Assembly (NCBI RefSeq): GCF_017571525.1
Contig: NZ_JAGETY010000003.1
Coordinates: 62,001 to 126,000, forward strand
Reading direction: 5' to 3'
Source: Hymenobacter sp. BT559
GTDB lineage: Bacteria; Bacteroidota; Bacteroidia; Cytophagales; Hymenobacteraceae
DNA length: 64,000 nt
A program made the translations under genes and the position numbers. This document shows positions 45,389 through 52,759 of this stretch, piece after piece (within the stretch, counting starts at the first letter, position 1; each line of letters starts with the position of its first letter). The notes below the pieces were generated by a model. The model saw only the letters and a program-made list of their open reading frames with translations. It was not told where the DNA came from and searched no databases.

Positions 45389-45491
45389 AAGAACGTCATG
45401 CTGAGCTTGCCGAAGCATCTCTGCCGCATCGTTGGGTTAGTACCCTAGCGGCGCGGCAGAGATGCTTCGGCAAGCTCAGCATGACGTTCTT
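45389..45491. repeat. Long palindromic element, AGAACGTCA family, copy 2
   Basis: Perfect 39-bp arms (45389-45427 and 45453-45491) around a 25-nt loop containing GGGTTAGTACCC, the same small inner hairpin as copy 1. Arm ends AAGAACGTCATGCTGAGC. Located between the tonB-like gene and folC; may also end the upstream transcript. Confidence 0.9.
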
Positions 45492-45524
45492 GTTTTGTCT
45501 GTCCATCATTAAGAATCGATTATT

Positions 45525-46844
45525 ATGAACTACCCTGAAACCCTGGCCTGGCTCTACGCACAACTCCCGATGTACCAACGCGTAGGGGCAGCGGGCTTCA
45601 AGAAAGGCTTGGGCAATACACTGGCCCTGGCCGAAGCGCTGGGCCACCCCGAAGCGAAGTTTCGGAGTGTGCACGTGGCGGGCACCAACGGCAAGGGGTC
45701 AAGCTCGCACATGCTGGCGGCCGTGCTGCAAAGCGCGGGCTATAAGGTGGGCCTCTATACCTCGCCGCACCTGCGTGAGTTTACCGAGCGCATTCGGGTG
45801 AATGGCCAGGAGCTGGCCCCTAAATACCTGGTGCAGTGGGTGGCCCGGCACCAGGGCTTGTTTGCTCAGGTGCTGCCTTCGTTTTTTGAGATGTGCGTGG
45901 CATTAGCCTTCGATTACTTCGCCGCCGAGCAAGTGGATGTAGCAGTGGTAGAAGTGGGGCTGGGGGGCCGCCTTGACTCGACCAATATCATCACGCCGCT
46001 CGTGTCGCTCATCACCAATATCAGCTACGACCACCAGGCCATGCTGGGCGACACGCTGCCCGAAATTGCGGGCGAGAAAGCCGGTATCATCAAGCTCGGC
46101 CGGCCCGTGGTTGTCAGCCAGACCCAGCCCGAGGTGGCGGCCGTGTTCGCAGCCAAAGCCCAGCAGGAGGCTAGCTCCTTGCTGTTTGCCGATACGCGCT
46201 ACGCGGCCCAACTGGCCGGGCCGGCCCCCACCGGGGCCGAGGCCGTGCAACTACTTGAGGTGACGCGCGACGGCCAGCCCTACCTCGACGGCCTTGCGCT
46301 AGGCCTGCTTGGCGACTATCAGCGCCTGAATCTGCCCGGCGTGCTGGCCACGCTCGATGAGCTACGCGCCCAGGGCTTCGCTATTCCGGAAGAAGCCGTG
46401 CGGCGGGGCCTGCGCGACGTGACGCGCCTTACCGGCCTGCGCGGGCGCTGGAGCATTATCGGGCAGCACCCGCTGGTAGTGGCCGATACGGGCCACAACG
46501 AGGGCGGCCTGCGCCTGGTGCTGGCCCAGCTGGCCAGGGTGCCGCACCGGCAGCTACACCTGGTTATCGGGGCCGTCAACGACAAGGACGTGACTAAAGT
46601 GCTGGCCCTGCTGCCGCGCGCGGCCACGTACTACTTCTGCCAGGCTGATATTCCGCGGGCCCTGCCGGCCGAGGAGCTGGCGGCCCTGGCCACGGCCCAG
46701 GGCCTTAGCGGGCGGGCCTACGGGCCGGTGGCGGCGGCCGTGGCGGCGGCGCGCGCCGCCGCTAGCCCCGATGACGTGGTCTTTATCGGCGGCAGCACCT
46801 TCGTGGTGGCCGAAGTGGCCGAGCTGTATGAGCAAGCGGGCTAG
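45525..46844 (+). CDS. folC: Dihydrofolate/folylpolyglutamate synthase
   Basis: 439 residues. Adds glutamate to (dihydro)pteroate and folates with ATP. P-loop HVAGTNGKGSSSHML, the YTSPHLREFTERIRVNG omega-loop block, VDVAVVEVGLGGRLDSTNII, and the C-terminal Mur-ligase-like domain (LRGRWSIIGQHPLVVADTGHN). Length is normal. Separated from the upstream envelope genes by the palindromic element. Confidence 0.96.
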   Translation: MNYPETLAWLYAQLPMYQRVGAAGFKKGLGNTLALAEALGHPEAKFRSVHVAGTNGKGSSSHMLAAVLQSAGYKVGLYTSPHLREFTERIRVNGQELAPKYLVQWVARHQGLFAQVLPSFFEMCVALAFDYFAAEQVDVAVVEVGLGGRLDSTNIITPLVSLITNISYDHQAMLGDTLPEIAGEKAGIIKLGRPVVVSQTQPEVAAVFAAKAQQEASSLLFADTRYAAQLAGPAPTGAEAVQLLEVTRDGQPYLDGLALGLLGDYQRLNLPGVLATLDELRAQGFAIPEEAVRRGLRDVTRLTGLRGRWSIIGQHPLVVADTGHNEGGLRLVLAQLARVPHRQLHLVIGAVNDKDVTKVLALLPRAATYYFCQADIPRALPAEELAALATAQGLSGRAYGPVAAAVAAARAAASPDDVVFIGGSTFVVAEVAELYEQAG

Positions 46845-46883
46845 CCGGTATGTTTGCGGCCGGTTATTGCCTGCCTTCTTCGC

Positions 46884-47576
46884 ATGAGCTACCTGCGCCG
46901 CCCCTATGCCCAGCTTACCCGGCACCGCTACAAGCTGCTGATGGCCAGCCTGCTGGTGCTGGTGCTCGGCTCGGGATTCACGTCGGCCGCAGCCGACCCG
47001 CTCGTGTTTGTCGCGCTGCTGCTGCAAAACATGGCCGTGGGCGTGCTGGTGTTTGCCGAAGAGCGGCCCTGGCTGCTGCTGGTGTGCCTGCTGGTGGTGC
47101 TGGGTCTGGAAGGGGCCGCCCAGCTGCGGGGCTGGCCATCGGTGCGCTCCTACACGGGCCTGACATACAGCGTGTTCTGCTTTGCTGTTACGCTGCGCAT
47201 ATTTCGTAAAGTGCTGAGCGCGGGGCGCGTATCGGCCGAGCTGCTGGCGGCTACCATGTGCGGCTTCGTGCTGCTGGGTATGGTGGGCACGTTCCTGTTT
47301 ATTCTCATCGAAGTGTTGCAGCCCGGGGCCTTTGCCAATGTCCCGCCCGAGCCGAGTACGGTACAGGCACTCAACTACTTCAGTTTTATAACCCTGCTCA
47401 CGGTGGGCTACGGCGACATCGTGCCCCTGACCAACGTGGCCCGTAAAGCTACCGTGCTGCTGGGGCTGCTAGGCCACTTCTACGACCTGTTCGTGGTCAG
47501 CGTCATCGTGGGTAAGTATGTGGGTGGGGTAGTAGAAGGCGTGGAGGAGGACCGGGTTACCGAACCCAAGAAGTAG
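46884..47576 (+). CDS. Two-pore-domain-type potassium channel protein (Ion_trans_2)
   Basis: 230 residues from ATG 46884; an earlier TTG in frame is less likely. Several membrane helices, with the last two flanking a K+ selectivity filter TVGYGDIVP (about residue 180) and pore helix SFITLL. The gene lies 39 nt after folC and 48 nt before trmB. Probably a simple K+ channel; no RCK/TrkA domain is attached. Confidence 0.88.
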   Translation: MSYLRRPYAQLTRHRYKLLMASLLVLVLGSGFTSAAADPLVFVALLLQNMAVGVLVFAEERPWLLLVCLLVVLGLEGAAQLRGWPSVRSYTGLTYSVFCFAVTLRIFRKVLSAGRVSAELLAATMCGFVLLGMVGTFLFILIEVLQPGAFANVPPEPSTVQALNYFSFITLLTVGYGDIVPLTNVARKATVLLGLLGHFYDLFVVSVIVGKYVGGVVEGVEEDRVTEPKK

Positions 47577-47586
47577 GTCCGGGCCG

Positions 47587-47594
47587 TAGTTTTG
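47587..47594 (+). promoter_or_regulatory. Promoter -7 element TAGTTTTG for trmB
   Basis: Perfect TAnnTTTG just after the channel gene stop and 30 nt before the trmB GTG start. Confidence 0.5.
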
Positions 47595-47624
47595 CAGCCC
47601 TTTCGCTCAAAATAATCGCTCGCC

Positions 47625-48290
47625 GTGCCCCGCATCAAACTTCAGCGCTTCGCCGACAACGCCACCCGCCCCGACATCGTGGAGCCGGGCAAACCCAGCT
47701 TTGGCCGCCTGGCCGGTCACTGGCGGGGCGATTTCTTTCATAATGACCACCCGTTGGTGCTCGAAGTGGGCTGCGGCAAGGGCGAATACACCGTGGGCCT
47801 GGCGCAGCTACATCCCGAGCAAAATTTTCTGGGTCTCGACATCAAGGGCGAGCGCATCTGGCGGGGCAGCACTCGTGCCGAGGCGCTGGGGCTGAAAAAT
47901 GTGGGTTTTGTGCGCCTGCTGGCCCATCAGCTCAGCGAGCACTTTGCCCCCGGCGAGCTGAGCGAAATCTGGATAACCTTTCCCGACCCGCGCCCCCGCG
48001 ACCGCGACATCAAGCGCCGCCTCACCTCGCCTCGCTTCCTCACCCAGTACCAGAGCCTGCTAGCCCCCGGCGGCGTGGCCCAGCTCAAAACCGATAGCGA
48101 GGGCCTGTTTGAGTACACCATGGAAGTGCTGGCCAGCCGGCCCGGCGCCCGTATCGAGGTGGCAACCCGCGACCTCTACGCCGAAACCGACCCGGCGTTT
48201 GCGGCTGCCCAGGCCATCCAGACGCACTTTGAGGGCAAGTACCGCGCCGTGGGCGTGCCCATCAAATACGTGCGGTTTTCGCTGGGCTAG
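47625..48290 (+). CDS. trmB: tRNA (guanine-N7)-methyltransferase
   Basis: 221 residues, GTG start. Methylates G46 of tRNAs with S-adenosylmethionine. SAM motif LEVGCGKGEYTVGLAQ, then FLGLDIKGERIWRG and the catalytic/tRNA-binding WITFPDPRPRDRDIKRRLTS block typical of TrmB (family FPDPWPKxRHxKRR). C-terminal TDSEGLFEYTMEVL. Complete and normal in length. Confidence 0.95.
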   Translation: MPRIKLQRFADNATRPDIVEPGKPSFGRLAGHWRGDFFHNDHPLVLEVGCGKGEYTVGLAQLHPEQNFLGLDIKGERIWRGSTRAEALGLKNVGFVRLLAHQLSEHFAPGELSEIWITFPDPRPRDRDIKRRLTSPRFLTQYQSLLAPGGVAQLKTDSEGLFEYTMEVLASRPGARIEVATRDLYAETDPAFAAAQAIQTHFEGKYRAVGVPIKYVRFSLG

Positions 48291-48365
48291 GGTAGCAAAA
48301 GGAGGCAAGGTCGTGCTGCCTAGGCTGGCGCGGCGGAACTTCGTATGCGCCGCGTAATTGGGCGG

Positions 48366-48965
48366 CTAGCCCTGGGCAGCTAGTTGCCGCAAGCGTAGGT
48401 GCTGGAGCAGGATGATGGTTTTGCCATCCTGGATTTCGCCGGTCGCCACCAGGTGCAGGGCCTGGGCAAGCGGTAGCTCCAGTACCTCGATTTCTTCTTC
48501 CTCCACGCCGCCCCCGGCCTGCCGCTCGGTGGCCGCCGAATACTCGGCCAGGTAGAAAAACAGCCGCTCCGTGACTGAGCCGGGGCTCATGTAGGCTTCC
48601 AGCACCCGCTCGACGGCCGCTAGCTGGTAGCCGGTTTCTTCCTCCACCTCGCGCCGAATGGCGTCGTCGGGGTGCTCGTCGTCGAGCAGGCCGGCGCAGG
48701 CTTCAATCAGCAGGCCCGTGGGGTTACCGTTGACGTAGGTGGGCAGCCGAAACTGCCGGGTCAGCACCACCTGGTCGGTGGCGGGGTTGTGCAGCAGCAC
48801 GGTGGCACCGTTGCCGCGGTCGTAGGCCTCGCGCGACTGCGTTTCCCACGTGCCATTTTTTCGCTGAAAATCATACGTGACTTTGCGCAGCGTGTACTAG
48901 TTGTTGGACAGGGTGATTTGTTCGCGTAGGCGAATTCGCTCGTTCGTGCCAGGGGATGTGTTCAT
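48366..48965 (-). pseudogene. nudK: NudK-like GDP-mannose hydrolase interrupted by an in-frame TAG
   Basis: Reading from ATG 48965 gives MNTSPGTNERIRLREQITLS, then NN, then TAG (48897-48899, codon 23), then YTLRKVTYDFQRKNG and a full NudK body with YDRGNGATVLLHN, the Nudix box (GLLDDEHP .. REVEEETGY) and the family signature YMSPGSVTERL. NudK proteins (about 190 residues) have LSxN-[aromatic]-[FY]TL at this point, so TGG (Trp) to TAG is the simplest explanation. Without readthrough only a piece starting at GTG 48800 or a nearby internal codon would be made, lacking the first beta strands. The rest of the frame is intact, so the mutation is recent or a sequencing error. Confidence 0.8.
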
Positions 48966-49000
48966 TTACGTTCGTTTCTGTTTATTTGTGCTTGTTTAAG
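48961..49000. promoter_or_regulatory. Four 10-bp phased repeats, candidate DeoR-family operator
   Basis: TTCATTTACG, TTCGTTTCTG, TTTATTTGTG and CTTGTTTAAG follow each other without gaps, consensus TTCRTTTNNG. DeoR-family regulators (AgaR, SrlR, GlpR types) bind TTTCRTTT-like direct repeats, and 10 bp is one helical turn. The array lies over the nudK start codon and 19 nt before the regulator ATG, so it fits autoregulation and control of nudK. Confidence 0.6.
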
Positions 49001-49018
49001 CCAATATACACGGCCGCT

Positions 49019-49771
49019 ATGAATTTCGAGCTTCGTAAACAGCACCTGCTAGCCCGCCTCGAACAGCAGGGCAGCGTAGAAGTCGCCGCCCTGGCCGGCG
49101 AGTTAGGCACCACGCCCATCACCATCCGGCGCGATTTAACCCAGCTTGCGGCCAGCGGCCTGGTGGTGCGCACGCACGGCGGGGCCGTGCTGCCGCGCGT
49201 GGCCAAAGACCCCGTGGCCTTCGCCCGCAAGACCACGGTCAACCAAGCGCAGAAGGAGCACATTTGCCGGCTAGCCGCCGCGCAGATTGCGGCCGGCGAT
49301 ACTATTTTCATTGACTGCGGCAGCACTACGTTTCCGCTGTGCCCGCTCATTCGCCACCTCCGCATTCGGGTGGTTACCAACTCGCTGCCGGTACTATTCG
49401 AGTTGGTGGGCTCTGCGGTGCAGGTAGTCATTGCCGGGGGCGAAGTAGACGCCGAGCGGCAGGCCGTGCACGGCGCCGTGGCCCTCGAGCACCTGCGGCG
49501 CTACCGGGTCGATAAGGCGTTTCTGGGCGTCGATGGCCTGTCGCTGCAACGGGGGCTGAGCGCCAACAGCGAGCAAGAGGCGAGTATCAGCCTGGCCGTG
49601 GCCGCAGGGGCTAGCCACGTGTACCTGCTCTGCGATGCCAGCAAGCTGGAGCAAGAGAAGTACTTGCAGTTTGCGCCCCTGTCGCTGGTGGGCACGCTGG
49701 TTACCGACCCAGCGGCGCCGGCCGAACTGCTGGGTCGCTACCGCGAAGCCGGCCTGCGGGTGCTGGCCTAG
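49019..49771 (+). CDS. DeoR/GlpR-family transcriptional regulator
   Basis: 250 residues from ATG 49019 (MNFELRKQHLLARLEQQGSV). N-terminal winged helix with the family signature TTPITIRRDLTQLAASGLVV and RTHGGAVLP. The C-terminal sensor domain has AQIAAGDTIFIDCGSTTF, RVVTNSLPVLFEL and FLGVDGLSLQRGLS, which bind a sugar phosphate in characterised members. It is divergent from the broken nudK; no transporter or sugar operon is adjacent, so the effector is unknown. Confidence 0.92.
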   Translation: MNFELRKQHLLARLEQQGSVEVAALAGELGTTPITIRRDLTQLAASGLVVRTHGGAVLPRVAKDPVAFARKTTVNQAQKEHICRLAAAQIAAGDTIFIDCGSTTFPLCPLIRHLRIRVVTNSLPVLFELVGSAVQVVIAGGEVDAERQAVHGAVALEHLRRYRVDKAFLGVDGLSLQRGLSANSEQEASISLAVAAGASHVYLLCDASKLEQEKYLQFAPLSLVGTLVTDPAAPAELLGRYREAGLRVLA

Positions 49772-49808
49772 CTTTGGCTCAACAAACTACAGGCGGCTGC
49801 GTCTAGTA

Positions 49809-50435
49809 TTAAGCCTCTTCGAGCGCCTCAAACACGGCCTCGAGCTCGGTGAAGTCGCGCAGGCCGGGCTTTATCTCGTCGCCGCCAGCCAGGATAAGGC
49901 CAGCTGGGTGCACGGCCTCGGCCAACTGCCGGGCCTCGGCGCCCGTGGCCGGACCCACTAGCCACAAAGGCGCCAGGCGCGCCAGGCTCGACCAGTAGGC
50001 CTGCTCGACAGCATCGCCGGGCGGCATCATAGTGAAGAAAGCGAAGCCCTGCGGGAAAGCGGCTGTGAGGTCGGCAATGGCGGCTGTGTAGTAGTGCTGG
50101 TCGGTGATGAGGACGGGTGGCACCTCAATAAGTGCGGGCACGGCTAGCCCCTGCGGCAAACTCGTGCGGGTGTTATCCAGGCGCAGCAGCACGCCCGTGA
50201 GGCCGCATTCTTCAACCAGACGGTTGATTTCGGGGCCAGCCACGTGGCCAAACTCGCCGATAATATCGACCCCAGCCACCCAGCTGGCCAGCTCGCGGGC
50301 GGTGCCGGCGTCTACGGCGCCGGGCAGGTTGGCATCGAGCGTGAAAATGAGGCCCTGGGCGCCCATGCCCGCGCAGTAGCGGGCGTCGGAGAGGTTGTTG
50401 ATGCCGCGCACGAGCACGGGAAGAGCTAAAGACAT
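49809..50435 (-). CDS. TrpF-like (beta/alpha)8 barrel protein, catalytic residues doubtful
   Basis: 208 residues from ATG 50435. The fold and order of blocks follow phosphoribosylanthranilate isomerase: VLVRGINNLSDARYCAGMGA corresponds to the TrpF VKICGIT..EDA..A..AGAD start, VDIIGEFG to the V-G-VF strand, and HPAGLILAGGDEIKPGLRDF to the phosphate-binding L.LAGGL.P.NV end. The general-base Cys of TrpF (KICGIT) is Arg here (VRGIN), so ordinary TrpF activity is unlikely. No trp genes are nearby. It may be a repurposed paralogue; true trpF would be elsewhere. Confidence 0.65.
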   Translation of the reverse strand: MSLALPVLVRGINNLSDARYCAGMGAQGLIFTLDANLPGAVDAGTARELASWVAGVDIIGEFGHVAGPEINRLVEECGLTGVLLRLDNTRTSLPQGLAVPALIEVPPVLITDQHYYTAAIADLTAAFPQGFAFFTMMPPGDAVEQAYWSSLARLAPLWLVGPATGAEARQLAEAVHPAGLILAGGDEIKPGLRDFTELEAVFEALEEA

Positions 50436-50533
50436 TTCTTCGAAGAGCAAGGAGTAGTAAACAGTGCGCAGCGCGGCACCGGGCTGCAAAGGTCGCTCTG
50501 GCCGCTGTTCACTGCGCACTATTCCCTGGTCGC

Positions 50534-50541
50534 TATCTTTG
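50534..50541 (+). promoter_or_regulatory. Promoter -7 element TATCTTTG for mnmA
   Basis: Perfect TAnnTTTG, 48 nt before ATG 50590. The divergent gap also holds an inverted pair AGTGCGCAG / CTGCGCACT (50463-50471 and 50512-50520). Confidence 0.55.
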
Positions 50542-50589
50542 TAGTGGCGCCAGCCGGAACGTTCACTCCCTGGGTGGCTAGCCCTCTTA

Positions 50590-51750
50590 ATGACCCCAAC
50601 CCCAACTAAGGGCCGCGTACTCGTGGCCATGAGTGGCGGCATCGACTCGTCGGTGGCCGCCGTGCTGCTGCACGAAGCCGGCTACGAAGTAGTCGGCATG
50701 ACGATGAAAACCTGGGACTACGCCAGCGCCGGCGGCTCGAAAAAAGAAACCGGCTGCTGCTCCCTCGACTCCATCAACGATGCCCGCGACATAGCTGTGC
50801 GCCTGGGCTTTCCGCACTACATCATCGACATTCGGGAGGAGTTCGGCGATTTTGTCATCGACAATTTCACCGAAGAATACCTGGCCGGCCGAACGCCCAA
50901 CCCCTGCGTGCTCTGCAACACCCACATCAAGTGGGATGCGCTGCTGCGCCGTGCCGACCAGCTAGGGTGCGAATTCATCGCCACCGGCCACTACGCCCAA
51001 ATCCGGCAGGATGAGGCTAGCGGCCGCTTTGTGGTGAGCAAAGGCCTCGACGAAAATAAGGACCAGAGCTACGCCCTGTGGGGCGTGACGCAGCAAAGCC
51101 TGAGCCGCACGCTCTTCCCGCTAGGGGCCATGCGCAAGTCGGAAATCTACGACGAGGCCCGGCGCCGCGGCTTCACGGCCCTGGTCAACAAGCCCGAGAG
51201 CTACGAAATCTGCTTTATTCCCGACAACGACTACCGGGGCTTTTTGCGCCGCCGCGTGCCGGGGCTGGAGGCGCGCGTGGCCGGCGGCCGCTTTGTGGAC
51301 AAGGACGGCCGCGACCTGGGGCCGCACGAGGGCTACCCGTTTTACACCATCGGGCAGCGCAAGGGGCTGGGCATTGCGCTGGGCTTCCCGGCCTACGTCA
51401 CGGCCATCCGGCCCGAAACCAACGAAGTCGTTTTAGGAAACTACGACGAGCTGGCCAGCACCCGCACCACCGTGCACAAGCTCAACATGGGCAAGCTGGC
51501 CAGCCTCGAAGGGCGAGGCCTGGTGCCGGCCGCAGTGAAGGTGCGCTACCATCACCCCGGCTCGCCCGCTTTTCTAGAACAGGTTGGCGACACCATCAAC
51601 ATCTATTTCCCCGAGCCGGTGCACGCCATCACGCCCGGCCAGGCGGCCGTGTTCTACGACGGCGACGACGTGCTGGGCGGCGGTTGGATAACGCGCCACG
51701 TGATAGGTGAGGCGCCGGTGCCGGCCACCGACGCCGTAGCGGTAGCCTAG
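50590..51750 (+). CDS. mnmA: tRNA-specific 2-thiouridylase
   Basis: 386 residues. Introduces sulfur at position 2 of the wobble uridine in tRNA Lys, Glu and Gln. PP-loop VAMSGGIDSSVAAVLLHEAG, catalytic Cys in RTPNPCVLCN and the second Cys in SYEICFIPDNDYRGF, followed by the GQRKGLGI block and C-terminal beta domain (KVRYHHPGSPA, TPGQAAVFYDGDDVLGGG). Complete. A strong terminator hairpin stands 54 nt after the stop. Confidence 0.97.
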   Translation: MTPTPTKGRVLVAMSGGIDSSVAAVLLHEAGYEVVGMTMKTWDYASAGGSKKETGCCSLDSINDARDIAVRLGFPHYIIDIREEFGDFVIDNFTEEYLAGRTPNPCVLCNTHIKWDALLRRADQLGCEFIATGHYAQIRQDEASGRFVVSKGLDENKDQSYALWGVTQQSLSRTLFPLGAMRKSEIYDEARRRGFTALVNKPESYEICFIPDNDYRGFLRRRVPGLEARVAGGRFVDKDGRDLGPHEGYPFYTIGQRKGLGIALGFPAYVTAIRPETNEVVLGNYDELASTRTTVHKLNMGKLASLEGRGLVPAAVKVRYHHPGSPAFLEQVGDTINIYFPEPVHAITPGQAAVFYDGDDVLGGGWITRHVIGEAPVPATDAVAVA

Positions 51751-51804
51751 CCAACCCACTGCTACACTATCACCCTACAGCCTGCGTTATGGCTGAGCAG
51801 TAGT

Positions 51805-51846
51805 ACCTTGCCGGCCGCTTACGGCGGCGGCCGGCAAGGTATTTTT
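51805..51846 (+). terminator. Intrinsic terminator after mnmA
   Basis: ACCTTGCCGGCCGC (51805-51818) pairs perfectly with GCGGCCGGCAAGGT (51827-51840), followed by ATTTTT. It ends only about 18 nt before the probable start of the next gene, so that gene either needs a promoter inside this short gap or depends on readthrough. Confidence 0.85.
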
Positions 51847-51864
51847 ATGGACATATTTTCTAGG

Positions 51865-52635
51865 ATGAATCTGCGTTTTCGCTTGTTATTAGCACTGAAA
51901 ACTACCCGGTGGGCGGGGCTGCTAGCCCTGCCGCTGCTGGCCGGCTGCCGCCATGCCTCGGTGGTTCCCAATCCGGTGGTCGATTATTTTCCGGTGGCGG
52001 TGGGCACCTACCGCACCTACGCCGTGACGGACTCGGTGTGGGCGAATGCCCGGCCCACGGCTACGACCTACCAGCTGCGCGAGCGCGTAACCGAGCAGTT
52101 TACCGATGCGGCCGGCCAGCCGGCCTACCGGCTGGTGCGCTCCCGGCGGGCGGATGCCAGCGCCGGCTGGGTCGACGACAGTGTAGTGGTGGTGCAGCCG
52201 TCGGCCCGCGCCGTGCTGCTTACCCAAAACAATGTGCGCACCGTGGAGCTGATTTACCCGGCGCGGGCCGGGCGGGGCTGGAACGCCAACGCCCTGAATG
52301 GCTCGCCCGATACCATCGTCAGCCGCACGCGCTTCTATACGGATAAAGTAGGCACGCCTTTCACTACGCCCGCTGCGGGCGGCCAGGCGGCCAAAACGTA
52401 TGACAACACAGTGATGACCAAGTCGACGCTGGACGGGGGAGTTGAGAATATCAATGCGCTAAGTCAGATGGGCTTGCACCAGGTATATGCCGATGGGGTG
52501 GGCCGGGTGCTGCGGCGGCGCTTCAGCTACGCCACCTTCACCGCGAACCCCGACGGCTCGACCAACCTCACGCCCGGGGTGGTGCAGCGGGGCGCCGCCC
52601 GCTACGAAGTGCTCATCGACGCGGGCACAATTTAG
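51865..52635 (+). CDS. Hypothetical lipoprotein
   Basis: 256 residues from ATG 51865 (MNLRFRLLLALKTTRWAGLL); an ATG at 51847 is also possible. Lipobox LPLLAGCRHAS gives a lipid-anchored Cys at about residue 36. The mature part begins with PVVDYFPVAVGTYRTYAVTDSV, a pattern common in Bacteroidota proteins of unknown function, and is predicted mostly beta. No enzyme motif seen. Neighbours give no clue. Confidence 0.75.
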   Translation: MNLRFRLLLALKTTRWAGLLALPLLAGCRHASVVPNPVVDYFPVAVGTYRTYAVTDSVWANARPTATTYQLRERVTEQFTDAAGQPAYRLVRSRRADASAGWVDDSVVVVQPSARAVLLTQNNVRTVELIYPARAGRGWNANALNGSPDTIVSRTRFYTDKVGTPFTTPAAGGQAAKTYDNTVMTKSTLDGGVENINALSQMGLHQVYADGVGRVLRRRFSYATFTANPDGSTNLTPGVVQRGAARYEVLIDAGTI

Positions 52636-52664
52636 CCCGTAAGAAAAGTTGAACACGTTGTTTG

Positions 52665-52696
52665 CCGGCCGGCTCGCTATCCAGCGAGCCGGCCGG
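52665..52696 (+). terminator. Hairpin after the lipoprotein gene
   Basis: Perfect 14-bp stem (52665-52678 with 52683-52696), 4-nt loop, all GC-rich (CCGGCCGGCTCGCT). Only GTTTGG follows instead of a T-run, so termination may be inefficient. Confidence 0.6.
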
Positions 52697-52759
52697 TTGG
52701 CGTTTGGCCAGGGCGAGCACTGGGCTAACCGCTTACTTTAGCAGCCCTATTCTGCCTTT

